A stretch of DNA of 64,000 nt from Hypomesus transpacificus. Taxonomy: Eukaryota > Chordata > Actinopteri > Osmeriformes > Osmeridae. The notes beneath the pieces are model-generated. The model saw nothing but the letters and a program-made list of their open reading frames with translations. It was not told the origin of the DNA and searched no databases. A program made the translations under genes and the position numbers. Shown piece by piece: positions 46,501 to 61,800 of this stretch (position 1 is the stretch's first letter; each line of letters opens with the position of its first letter). The DNA lies in NCBI RefSeq assembly GCF_021917145.1, contig NC_061076.1, forward strand, positions 2,027,032 through 2,091,031. Reading direction: 5' to 3'.

Positions 46501-49295
46501 GGAGCTGAATGCAATCCTTATCTGTTTGTGATCATCATTTGTGGTTTTGGCCCTTAGTAAAACTCAACACCATGTTTCTAGAAATGGGAGCTGTCTCAAA
46601 TCATAGAATGATGATCAAGTCATTCTATGACATTCAATTTGTTCTATTCTTTGTGTTTTTGTGACATTTAAACAAGTTGAGCAGTCCTCTAATTATTATT
46701 TGGCCTAGTACAAGTCATCACTGAATAGAAGTCGTAAGGATGCCGTATGGCTTTACAATGAGTGAAGACTCAGTTTGTGTTTCTCTTTTTCAGGTGAGCT
46801 TAGTAGCACTGTCAACACAGACCCATACAAGGTAACACAAGTTCCCTATTGCTTGGTCATGAGATTGCACTTTTGACAAGAAAGTTTGTTGACATCCACT
46901 CTTTCTCTCAATGCTTCTTCCACTACTGCAGTACAACTATAATACGGGAATCAGTTACGAATCGTTAGGTCCTGATGAACTGAGATCTTTGTTGACTACA
47001 GTGAGTAATTTCCTTTGACCATTTAATCAGTGCAGCTGTTCCTACTCTTCAGTGTATTTATGCGGTGTGCATGCCTGTCTAACTGGATGGATCACTATTT
47101 CAACAGCAATGTGGGGTGGTCTCAGAGCATACAAAGAAGATGTGCACTAGGTAAGGACTGCATTTCACACACAGCCCAAGTGGATGATCTATATAAGAAG
47201 AACTATTGCAGAGAAGGCTGATTTAGAATCATTATAAGCCCTGAATGAACGTGTTCTGTCAGAGCCAGTCCAAGCAGTCGTGGCCAACAATATGTCGTAA
47301 TCCTCATTTTGGGGAGGTTTGCGGTAGAGCAAAAAGAAAAAGGATTAGATCTCAATTTATTACACACAATAAATTTAGCAAGACACTTGCTAGTATTTCT
47401 TGCCATGACTGTATTAAGGTCTGTAAGTGCTGTCTGTCCCTGGGTGTCCCTGGGTGTCCCTGGGTGTCCCTGGGTGTCCCTGGGTGTCCCTGGGTGCTGA
47501 GCTGCCCAGGCTTGCTGGAGTGTTCAAGGAAGAGCTTCTGTCTGACGGGAGATGTGGAGACGTGCTTGATGTCTGTGTGAAAAAGACATGTCGTCATGAT
47601 CAGTTTCATAAGTTAGTTTATGAGAGTGATCATGAACAGTATGTTGGGATGGACTTATGGTTACACAAGTGGCAACTCAGCATGACTTTCTATTGTTTTC
47701 CATTTTCAAGATACAAACTCAAAGAACTTAAATAATACTATGATTTGGAATCGAGCATTCCCCCCTCCAAAAATAAATAAAAATAAAGGGCGTTATCCTC
47801 GATCTGACCAATTATCAACTTTAGATATTCTAATTGGACAATATGAGACCCTGATAGGGCACTGCCTCATGTGGTGGGAGACTGGGAGGACACCGCCAGT
47901 GATCAAACCCTCCTCTCTTAACTGCTGTTTGTTCATTTCCAACTCTGATTGGTCACTGGCTGCGTCCGTTTTAGTATGATCCCACCCTCTCGCTGTGGCC
48001 CTGGGTAGGCAGGGCCACTGAGCTGTGCATTGTGGGCAGTTAATTCTCAGGGATTTGTAATGCCACGCTGTGTCCCGCCAGGTCCCAGCGCTGCCCCCAG
48101 CACACGGACGAACAGAGGAGGGCAGTCAGGGTGTTCCTCCTGGGGCCGTCTGCGTGAGTGTGACCCCCCCCCTAACCACCATCCCTCCCTCCCCTCAGAC
48201 CTGGCGACGGTTTGGCCACCAACGGCGTCAAGAAGCCGCCATTAAGTGCAATCAGAGCAATATTCTGCCATGCAGAGCCATGTTTATGCTGTGATACTAA
48301 CTGCGGATTTTGCTTGAGTCGTTGCATTCAGTGTTTCCCTGATTTGGGTGCTTCTTGCGAGGTGGACAAGTGCAGTTGCGTAGTACCATTGGAGTAAAGT
48401 CATATCATATATTTTTTATTTAACCATAGTAGTCGTACATACAGTTTTTTCTTGGTTTGTTAGCCCAGGAAACTAAGAATTGTGCTGTTGTGGCTGGTGC
48501 GGTATTGGTTGGTCTGACAGGAAACGTTGCGGTATTGGTTGGTCTGACAGGAAACGGTGCGGTATTGGTTGGTCTGACAGGACATGTCGGTGTTGTCTCT
48601 GGCAGGTCGTCCCTGCCTGACGCAGACTCTGTGGTGGAGAGCGACGGCTACGACGCCTCAGACGGACAGGGCCTCATGAGCCGACTGCAGTGGGATGGGT
48701 CTTCAGACATCTCCCCCACCGACTCGGCTTCCTCCAAAGCTAGTAAGGAAATCCTTTTTCCTGGTTGCTATGTTTACATTTACATTTACATTTAGTCATT
48801 TAGCAGACGCTCTTATCCAGAGCGACTTACAGTAAGTACAGGGACATTTCCCTCCGAAGCAAGTAGGGTGAAGTGCCTTGCCCAAGGACACAACGTCATT
48901 TGGCACGGCGGGGATTCGATCCGGTAACCTTTTGATTACTAGCCCGACTCCCTCACCGCTCAGCCATCTGACTCCTATGTCTACGCATGGTGAAGGAATT
49001 AGCAAACTGATCTCCCGTGTTGTCTTAATCTCTACCCCGTGTATTCTGTGTCCATTGCTCTCTCTCTCTCTCTCTCCCACTCTCTCTGTCCCTCTTTCAC
49101 CCAGGCACCAACAATTCAGACTCAAAGAGGCCGAAGAAAAAGAAGAAGCTGTCTCTAGGACTTGGTGCTGCAGGTGGAGGTACTGCGAGTGGAGGAGGTT
49201 GCAGTTCCCAGAGTAACCTCACCTTATCCAACAGAAAGAAGAGACCCAAACTCACAGCTCCCTCTGTTCCTAATATCTATGACGACCTCAACTAG
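42600..49295 (+). CDS. atxn7l3: Ataxin-7-like protein 3 (SAGA deubiquitinase module)
   Basis: Twelve coding exons (42600-42650, 42775-42907, 43130-43301, 43618-43715, 43826-43848, 44040-44085, 46794-46831, 46932-47000, 47107-47150, 48082-48153, 48606-48742, 49105-49295) join in frame to 357 aa; human is about 347. It is the Sgf11-like subunit that activates the H2B deubiquitinase USP22 in SAGA. Start: [20 protein letters not shown]. An N-terminal helix precedes the Sgf11-type zinc finger ([20 protein letters not shown] then KC, a Cys2-His-Cys site). A basic segment follows ([20 protein letters not shown]). The SCA7 domain then reads [20 protein letters not shown], ending with [11 protein letters not shown]. 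The C-terminus has a Lys-rich stretch and ends IYDDLN. Intron 6 hosts an intact Tc1 transposon; introns 3 and 11 each hold a SINE. Confidence 0.95.
43330..43520 (+). mobile_element. tRNA-derived SINE, atxn7l3 intron 3
   Basis: Forward copy starting only about 30 bases after the exon 3 donor (gtcaga). It has the A-box-like 'tggctaagcggtgaggg', the B-box-like 'ggttgccggattgactcccc' and the tail 'gcgtctgctaaaatgactaa'. A ~24-base T run follows at about 43557-43580. Confidence 0.9.
44324..45984 (+). mobile_element. Tc1-type DNA transposon, apparently full length
   Basis: A 1,661-bp element with TA target duplications at 44322-44323 and 45985-45986. The terminal inverted repeats are about 220 bp, start CAGTGCCCTCCAAAAGTATT, and agree at roughly 93% by eye. 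Each repeat has the motif 'aaaagtattggaaca' at its outer and inner end, which is the IR/DR layout of Sleeping Beauty-like elements. It carries one uninterrupted transposase frame and sits in atxn7l3 intron 6 in sense orientation. Confidence 0.95.
44657..45730 (+). CDS. Tc1-family transposase, intact frame
   Basis: A 357-codon open frame; the true start may be the internal ATG at 44693 ([12 protein letters not shown]), giving the usual ~345 aa. The N-terminal paired-like helix-turn-helix DNA-binding region ([20 protein letters not shown]) is followed by the GRPRKT hook and a second HTH ([20 protein letters not shown]). The DDE catalytic domain has D in [11 protein letters not shown] in [11 protein letters not shown] and E in SPDLNPIEH. 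The last two are separated by 34 residues, the DD34E signature of Tc1. The glycine-rich [13 protein letters not shown] motif is present. No stop or frameshift is visible. Such proteins cut and paste their element at TA sites. Confidence 0.96.
   Translation: MSMQTVFRGENNMKTGALSLGEKQAIVSLREDGKSIRAIAETLAIASTTIWNVLKKKKTTGVLSNRRRTGRPRKTSAVDDRNIVRAVKKDPKTTVSEISNNLQMAGVKVSLSTVRRRLHEQKYKGYTRRCKPLISKKNRKARLEFAKKYRDEPQKFWDKVLWTDETKINFYQSDGKAKVWRKKGTAHDPKHTSSSVKHGGGNVMAWACMASSGTGSLIFIEDVTHDGSSKMNSEVYRNILSANLRKDATKLIGGAFIMQQDNDPKHTAKTTKEFIRGKKWKVLDWPSQSPDLNPIEHAFYLLKRRLKGGTPQNKQQLKEAAVKAWESIKKEECKSLVTSMGHRLAAVIESKGFATKY
47434..47496. repeat. 10-bp minisatellite in atxn7l3 intron 9
   Basis: Six to seven copies of 'tgtccctggg' in tandem. 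Frames across it are artefacts. Confidence 0.92.
48499..48590. repeat. 30-bp triplicate just upstream of atxn7l3 exon 11
   Basis: Three tandem copies of a 30-bp unit (gcggtattggttggtctgac then aggaaacgtt), each containing 'tctgacagg', an acceptor-like sequence. The array ends about 20 bases before the true acceptor at 48605/48606 (tctggcag). Confidence 0.9.
48770..48977 (-). mobile_element. tRNA-derived SINE, atxn7l3 intron 11
   Basis: Reverse copy beginning with a tail of three 'acattt' repeats and 'agtcatttagcagacgctct' and ending with the tRNA-like head 'ctcagccatctgactcct'. It starts about 30 bases after the exon 11 donor. Confidence 0.9.
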
Positions 49296-51857
49296 CAAAG
49301 ATGCCCCTCTGCCCCCCCCCCCCCCCCCCCCCCCCCTTCCCCCCTCCAGTCTCCCCTCAGCCTCCCATGTAGCTGGTTCTCCCCATCATAACGTAAATGA
49401 GAAATAGGATTAGTCAGTTAGACTGTCATCTGTCTAGGCATGGGACCAATCATGCTTTTTCAAGCTCTTTTGAGATTAGATTTCTTTTTTTGTGTGTCCA
49501 ACAAGTGTGCCATTTTGTGGTTTACCCTACAGTACATTGGAGTTAAGTATCAAATGGTGGCTTTTCAGTGATAGCATTGTATTGCACAGTAGTGTGTATG
49601 TGTGTCAGATAATGAGAGACAAGACTTTGTTTGTGTGCATGGAAGTTTGACTGTTTAATGTTATGAGTCTGTTTTCTGATGACTATGCACCTCTGAATGT
49701 GCCATTGGGGTGTGTATGTATGTGCCATTTTAAATATTTGACTTTTCTGTTTACATTGACTAATATATATATTTAAACGTGCAATTTTGTGTTCAATTGA
49801 GAGTATTTGATTTGTCTCTAAACAACAAAGTGTAAATGCTGATTTTCTATGTATCATGGTGTGAACTATTGTGTTTTTATGAATGTATGTGGTGTTTGAT
49901 GTAAAGAAAATCATGACACAGTTGTTTCCCATTATAAATGTAAAAATATATTCCATCTTTCCATAGATCATTACACGCCATGTTTCTTTTGCCTGTTAGC
50001 TGATACTCTGACATAACTGTAACCGTCTTGAACCTGCTTTAACACATGTAGCCCCATCTATTTCTTTCCTTTTCTATATAAGACATAATACTTATATGTA
50101 TATGATAGACGGTGGGGCACTACTCACAGAACATTCTGTGCTCACATAGCATCCTGTATGACAAAACTTGAACTAAATACCCCAAATGCCTGCCTTCAAC
50201 GAGTTCTCACGGATCTATCTGCTTTACATAAGCCTCTGCAAAGAAGCCTCGCTTGACTTGACTAGCATGACTTGCATCTGAAGTGATCATCTGGTGTTGA
50301 GGGTGTATGTATTTGGTTGTCTTCGTCATAAGCTCTTTCACATACATTTTCAACAGCATTGGCAGGTGGCATTTACCAGAATTGGTAACCTTACATCCAT
50401 TGTGCAAGTTGTTTATTCGAGCTGATTAGTTGATCGTATACAAAATACTTTCAAATATTGGAAAAAAACTGCGCAACTATTACCGATGCTTCCTGTTTTT
50501 ATTCAACGTAGTTCCAGCTGCTCTAAAATAATTAGCATAAAATGTATTATAAATGTAATTTCCTTCAGATACGACTCATAACGCTTTACAAACAGGGTAG
50601 AGAAAGGGTGTTACACGAGTATCTGTACATTTATGTAAATGTGTTGTCTCTTGAGTGCGGGACAAAGGACGCGATACAAAGTGAATTTTCACAAACGAAA
50701 ATATTTTTTCATACACATGCACGTGTATATGTGCATGTGAAAATATGTTTATTGTATACAGTAAGAATGATGATACACTATTTTCTTTATCTTACAGTTC
50801 CTTGTGTAAAGGGGTTGTCTTATTTGTCAGAATTAAACCATGTCATTCTGGGCACTGTCAAGAGAATGTTTTGTGGCTACACCAAGCGAGCAAACAAGTA
50901 GCCTCATTTTGAAAAGCTTTATTCAGTTAGCACTGAAGTGGGGGAGAGAGGGGGGAGAGAGACCTCTAAAGACTGTTTCAGTCTAATATGGGATAATCCC
51001 CTAATGATTCTTCAAGTGCCAGATTCTTCATTCGATTTCTTCTGAGATTTTATATACAGTAAATACATTATATGTACATAGTTCTGTTCAAAAACAAATG
51101 TATGTTGAGTATTTCAATGATCAGCCATTGCAGCACGTTATAGTATTTAGAGTATCCCTAATCAAGATAACTTTAGCATTGTGATTCCAGCCACATGTAC
51201 CCATAGAAAATATCAGCCTTGAAAGTAAGGCAGTTGTTGCAGTCTAGGCAACAATTACCGTAGTAACAGAGAACACCTTCTCCTCACCACAGAACTACAA
51301 ATGGAACAGAGATAACCAGCACACAGTGAATGGTTTATGAGATGTTCCAGAAATTCAAATATTAATTTAAGATTTTTTTTTTCCTCCACTTCAATACACA
51401 CTATGATAAAGCGTATGAAATAATGTGTCCATGTTCCACAATAAAGCATTATTCTTTGATAATCTAGAAGATTGTGTGGAAACCAACTGACCAGAAACAA
51501 TTAGTGACATAATAGAACAAATCTAGTCTACCAGCATGAAAATGATTCTAATCTACCCTGTTGACACATATTATTCACTCTTTGTCTGAGAATCTAATCA
51601 CAGCCCTGTTCAAATTCCTCAAATTTAAACTAACACAGAATTATTTGATACTTTGCACATTGTATAATAGTTAATAAAATGCTGTTTCCAGGTGCATGCA
51701 GAGACACTGGTACACCCCTACACGAGGGAACCCAGTTTGCCATGTGGCATCAGTTCCAAGGCCTCCTGTGTCTGTTTGGTCCCTTGCTATCCACCACCTA
51801 CTGTAACTCCATCCAGTCCACAATCAACCCCATCCTTTAATGATGCTCCTCATCCTT
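49296..51857. other. Convergent 3' region of atxn7l3 (+) and tmub2 (-)
   Basis: About 2.5 kb between two convergent stop codons. It begins with a C-rich run (about 49313-49336) in the atxn7l3 3' UTR. A TTTATT at about 50918 reads AATAAA on the - strand and could end the tmub2 transcript. No coding exon or named repeat was recognised. Confidence 0.5.
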
Positions 51858-52957
<1,100 letters not shown>

Positions 52958-54000
52958 CACTGTCTTCAAGACCTGTGAGGAACGGACAGGCATTCAAGTG
53001 CATAGGGTAAGAATGTTACATGAACCAGTGACAACAGGCCCTTGAAGTCAATGCAATCTAGTCCTTAGATGTTATGTGCTCAAGCTAACTAGGTCTGGCA
53101 GGCTAGCACGAATTAGGTAACACATATATATTTGCTGGCTTTAAAGAGGTAGCTTAGCTAACGTGGGCTAGGCTATATAAAGGATTACTGATTACTTTAA
53201 CAATATGGTGTGGACTAACTTGCCCTGCAAGGTATCGAACTTACAGTATTAAGCTCAGAAGAGTGTTGTGTCACTGATGTTTTGAACACTACTTAGTGAG
53301 TAATCAGTCCTCGTTTATATAATTGGGTAAAACTGTGGAGGGTATTTTTGGACATTATACAAGGATAGAACATCCATTTATGAGATCGTAGACGTTGAAA
53401 GCTAGTTAGCTAGCCTCAAAACATGAACGACCTTTGCCAGCTTCGTCTATTTAGCTAGATAGCTAGAGATTAGCTTGCTAGCTAGCCATCATTGTGCTAG
53501 TGTGTACGCAAGCTACATTGCCAAATGACGCAAAATAATACACATGCAAAGTGTGTTATATAGTTTGTAATTTTGATAACATGTTATATGTGTTTACTTA
53601 CCTGGCAATGTGATCAAACCATGTTGGAAAACAAACAACCGTGCTTATGTAGCCACAGCCCAAAGTGTGAAAAACCTCCGACCACGGGGCCACATAAACA
53701 CAGCCGTTCTTACGTCAACATTACGTAGGCTTGGAACGTAGTAATCTGAACGTTAAGAGTGTAAAGTCAAAGCCCTGTTGACTGACCTCCATCAAGTCAG
53801 AAAAGCAACTCATTTTAAACGTCATACCTACTTGTCGTTACTCCTTGTTTTCACACAATGTCAGACAAAGAAACAGTAAAGTTTATTGGTAAAAACACAC
53901 AAGCCCCATCCAAACAACATGCCCTGTTGTGACAGCACAGGCCTATCCTCTTCACTTCTACATGACTATCCAAAAGGCTCTCCCATGGGCTTCACTGTTT
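52958..54000. other. tmub2 leader region and asb16 3' UTR
   Basis: On the - strand, a donor (gtaagt at 53601-53596) marks the end of a probable tmub2 leader exon, 53602 to about 53690. Repeated 'agctagctagc' motifs surround it. A TTTATT at 53882-53887 reads AATAAA on the - strand, about 115 bases past the asb16 stop. The asb16 3' end and the tmub2 promoter are therefore within ~200 bases, head to tail on the same strand. Confidence 0.55.
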
Positions 54001-56090
54001 TCAGCAGAGCTCACCACTATTGTAAAGGAGAAGGTAGTCCTTCACAGAGCTAGGAATGTCCAGTGTATTGATAGCTGAGTGGCATGAAACTCCCAGGTGC
54101 TGACGAAGGGCACAGCGACACAGGTGCTGCAGGGACCGAGGATTCCCGCTCATCTGCTTCACAGAGTCAAAGAATGACCGGTGCTCCTGGAGTAAGCAAA
54201 CAATACAAGTATAGACTAACGTACACTATCAGACTGTAGACCTGATGAAAGAGAGGAAAGTTTTGTGCCAAAATCTCACAATATGTGAGGCCGACCTTAT
54301 GGATCTCCACAGGGAGGGAGTCCATCCACTCTTCATAGGCAGGGACGACAGCGTAAGAATTGAGCATTACCTCCAGTGTGGCCGGGGAGAGGACACAGAG
54401 CTTCAGCATCTATGGGAAGGACAGCAATCGTATAGCCGAGTACAGCTTCAGAATCATGGCAGGGAATAGAGCGTGCCTTACGCATGGTACTGTACTCTAC
54501 CTTGGGAGAAGCATTTTGAGCCCCATGGTTTAGGAGGGAACGGAGTATTGCCTCAGGCTGCTGGTCTGGATAGTCTTCCACAACCTGAGACAAGGGAAAG
54601 CACTAGAATGTGATGTGTGCTTTTCCCCCCGTTCAAGCACAAAGCCTTTCTTCATGTCATCACGCCCACCTGCAGCAGGCAGTCCATGGGCGTGTAGCCT
54701 GCACAGTTCTCTACTTCAGCAATCGCCCCGTGCTGCAGGAGAACGTCCGCGATGCGGTGGTTGCAGTTGCCACAGGCGTTGTGCAAGGGGGTGTGCCGCT
54801 TCCGTCCTGCTGTGCGGGGGTCGGCGCCAGCTTCCAGAAGCATCTGGACCACGCGGAGGTAGCGGCCCGCCTCAGCAGGCCTCTCGGCCCCAGAGCAGGC
54901 TGCGTTCAGCGCCGTCTCTCCCTCGCGGTTCCTGGCCAGCACGTCTGCCCCATAGGTCAGGAGGAGCTCCACATGCTCCTCCAGGCCCCGCAGGGCTGCC
55001 ACATGCAGGGGTGTGAGCTTCGACTCGGACGTGGACACGTTCGCCTCTGCCCCTCCTGTTAACAGCAGCTCGGCACATCTACGAGTGAACAGAGACACAA
55101 TGAGGGAGTCAGGTGGCTGAGCGGTGAGGCAGTCGGGCTAGTAATCTGAAGGTTGCCAGTTCGATTCCCAGCCGAGCCAAATGATATCGTGTCCCTGGGC
55201 AAGGCACTTCACCCTACTTGCTTCTGGGAGAATGTCCCTGTACTTACTGTAAATTGCTCTGGATAAAAGCGTCTGCTAAATGAACACGTGCTGCCTGTGC
55301 ATCAGGGACCAGTTATATACTACATTTTGATAGAACGTTTATCTTAGATATATGCTGTGTGTAGAAAGGATGTAACGGTGCCATTTTAATATGTAGTTGT
55401 GGCTCACTGGAATGACTGGGCAGAGGTGCAGAGGTGGAGGGGTGCGTTGCCCTCAGCAGACAGCAGCTCAGGGTTTGCTCCATGGGAGAGAAGCAGCTGT
55501 ACACAGACAGCATGCCCTCCTACACAGGCATCGTGGAGGGCAGCGCTACCACCGGGATCGGCATCCACCTCCGCCCCACGGAACAGCAGCTCCTCCACGC
55601 AGCCGTAATGCCCCCTGCTGGCAGCCAAGCGCAACGCCGACGTCTGTTTCGTCTTGGAGCTCAGAGTCCACATACCTGCAACACCGGGGCGTGACATTAT
55701 GGTTTGTCGATCTGGGTAGATGCTCATATGGATGTGGGGGTTCCGATACGTACCCATCTCAGGCGCCCACACCATCTCCTCGTGCACGGTCTCCATCAGC
55801 GCGTTGATCATGGTGGGATCCTTCAGAACGGCATGCACTCCCTTCATGTCCCCACACATGAAGGTGTTGTGGACGGCCGTATCACGGCAACGAGCAGGGG
55901 GTGGGGGGGCCCGGACCTCCTGAAGACGCTGCTGTCTGGGAGGGGGCCTGGGGGGCCGGGATACAGGTGCCCTGGTCATCGCCCTCCTGTGCGCCAATGC
56001 CCGTCGTGTGTCCTCCCAGTCCTGGAATTCTTGCTCCACCCTCAGGGAGCGCAGGGAGGCAGAGGAAAATGCAAATGTTTCCCTGGCCAT
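54001..56090 (-). CDS. asb16: Ankyrin repeat and SOCS box protein 16
   Basis: Six coding exons on the - strand (56090-55754, 55675-55408, 55078-54670, 54584-54501, 54409-54296, 54186-54001) join in frame to 465 aa; human is 453. ASB proteins bring substrates to Cullin5-Elongin BC ubiquitin ligases through the SOCS box. The start [20 protein letters not shown] matches the human N-terminus; the upstream ATG at 56114 is less likely. Ankyrin repeats run through the middle ([102 protein letters not shown]). The C-terminal SOCS box contains [28 protein letters not shown]. The first coding intron is only 78 bp and stays open in frame. A leader exon probably starts at 56351 and extends upstream. Confidence 0.94.
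55097..55285 (+). mobile_element. tRNA-derived SINE, asb16 intron 2
   Basis: Copy on the + strand (opposite to asb16) with head 'gggagtcaggtggctgagcg', B-box-like 'ggttgccagttcgattccca' and tail 'aaagcgtctgctaaatgaac'. It starts about 20 bases from the exon 3 acceptor and is more diverged than the other copies. Confidence 0.88.
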
Positions 56091-56623
56091 GACGGCATCT
56101 AAAGCTGGGGACAAATCACCAATAGAAAGTCAATTACTAACAGAGTAATACTGACAGATATTCATAATGAGGTTTGACTAAGGTGAAATCTAAGCTAATT
56201 CCACAAAATTAGCTTAAAAAAAAGGACGGAGCAGTGAATCAAAGTGTACAGCACTCTCTGACATCAAAAGGTCACTCTTAGCTTCTAAACAACATTTCCA
56301 CAGTCTCTAAATAACTTCTAGTACCAATTAAAATAGGCCATTAAACTCACCATGAAATGCTGGTATTTACGTGGGTACTGAAGGTTGAAAGTCAAAATCG
56401 TACAGCTAGTTATTGTGGTTCTTGAATGTGTGCGCATTAACTTCCTTAATTTCTCAAGCGTCCAAATGTCCGTCCTGGAAACGTACAGTCCCGAAAGGCT
56501 GTTGTCTAGTACAACTGAAGCCAAGAGCTTGTTAAAAATAGCCTACAGACAGTGCAAGCAGACACCTTGACACTGTATTACCCACCGCGGTCTACAGGTG
56601 GCAACGTTGTTACAGAAACTTAC

Positions 56624-56817
56624 TTCTCAACCCTGGTCCTCAGGGACCCCCTGCCCTGCATGTTTTAGATATTTCCCTGCTCCAACACACCTGAATAAAG
56701 TGAATGGTCGTTACTATGCTTCTGCTGAGATAGATAAAGACATATCCATTTGAATCAGGTGTGTTGGAGCAGGGAAACATCTAAAACATGCAGAGCAGGT
56801 AGGACCAGGGTTGAGAA
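56624..56817. mobile_element. Foldback MITE-like element between asb16 and hrob
   Basis: A 194-bp element. The left arm (ttctcaaccctggtcct..., tgcatgttttagatatttcc, ctgctccaacacacctga) is an inverted copy of the right arm (tcaggtgtgttggagcaggg, aaacatctaaaacatgca, ...aggaccagggttgagaa). The arms are ~70 bp around a short AT-rich centre. It is a non-coding palindromic element of a type common in fish; the superfamily is not certain. Confidence 0.8.
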
Positions 56818-57037
56818 CCACTGCACGCTTTCTCGGCAGAACGGATGTAAACATTGCTGACGTAGGCACGTTCTTCTTAAACGTGGCGGCGCCAACACTG
56901 ACCGGAATGCGAGCAAGTTTAGTTAGCGAGCAAAGTCGAAGTAACAGTTATAATTAGAAACCCCCTTCATTAAAATGGTTACACTATATTCCAAATGACA
57001 TAACCCATGGCCTTATAGATTTCTTTCGCAAGATCCC

Positions 57038-60785
<3,748 letters not shown>

Positions 60786-61420
60786 CTTCAGCCGAACTCT
60801 CATCCCAAAGAGACACCATTCTTATGCCCCTTCTCACAATGATCACATGTTCTGGACCAAAGCATCTCCTCCTATCATAGAGCACCATTTCCAATACTTT
60901 CTTTGCTAACCTTAGCCCTTCAATGCATTTGTGTTGTACAGAAATTAATCGAGAATCAGTGTTTAGTTTGTCAAAATATACAAGTATGTATGTGTATATA
61001 TGTGACCATTTCAATAGGGACTGTATATCATCAGTAAAAGTATACCGTTGGTTGAAAAATTGAATCTTTTTATAAAGCTCTCCACTTATTTTCTTTCATC
61101 CAGGGTTTGCTGTCTACCTGCAGTAAACATGTCTGCACTAAGGGCTGAATAGAGGGAGTCAGTCTAAATCTTTTAACACCTTTTCTCTTTCAAAATTAGG
61201 TTTTTCGAATTGTGTTCTGAGGGGTTAATTGCCTCTTAGTGGGTTGCAATTAGATTTAGAGAAATGTTACATCAAATGAGGCGAGATGCTTTGCTTGTCC
61301 TTACTATTGTTCTCTGTTAATTGGACTGGCTGCATAAACAGTGAAAAGGCATGTCCCTTTGAAAGTTGACAGAATGGAGAGAATCAGCTGTAACAGCTTG
61401 TCTGCTGTTGCTTTCTATTC
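60786..61420 (+). other. hrob 3' UTR and flank
   Basis: AT-rich sequence after the hrob stop with no coding exon. No canonical AATAAA is obvious in the first few hundred bases, so the transcript end is not fixed. Confidence 0.5.
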
Positions 61421-61800
61421 GATACGATGATACGATAAACTTTATTGTCCCGCTCAGGGAAATTTGTCTTGGTCTCTGTGGTGCGTCATCATAAATGCCT
61501 TGACAGTCACAGTAACAACAAACAATACATCCTCAGCCAAACATTATCAACAGTTACATAACAGTATTGCACATATCCCATAACATAACACATACATACA
61601 CCTCATAAAAATACATGCTAAAAGACCACCGTAATAAAAGCACTATAAAAATTATTACATGGATTACAGCCTCAAGCAGCATTGAGAAGTTTTATAGAAG
61701 TTGGAACAAATGAGTTCTTAAAACGGTTGAGTTTGCAGCAAGGGACTCTATATCGCCTCCCTGAGGGTAGGAGGTCATACTCTGGATGGAGAATGTGAGA
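61421..61800. repeat. Degraded dispersed repeat, family uncertain
   Basis: Contains 'aaactttattgtcccgctca' and 'gggaaatttgtcttggtctc' early, and 'tatatcgcctccctgagggt' with 'aggaggtcatactctggatg' late. These phrases recur in many fish genomes as part of a dispersed element (established from general familiarity, not searched). No intact frame is present and I cannot name the family. Confidence 0.5.

Noticed and set aside
49543-49971. 142-codon - frame in the atxn7l3 3' UTR
   Set aside because: His/Thr/Ile-rich composition from GT-rich UTR read backwards; no homology.
54610-56102. Several + frames of 130-150 codons over asb16
   Set aside because: Antisense shadows of the GC-rich asb16 exons.
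61421-61800. Coding remnant of a retroelement
   Set aside because: I could not find a recognisable protein motif in any frame; kept only as an unnamed dispersed repeat.
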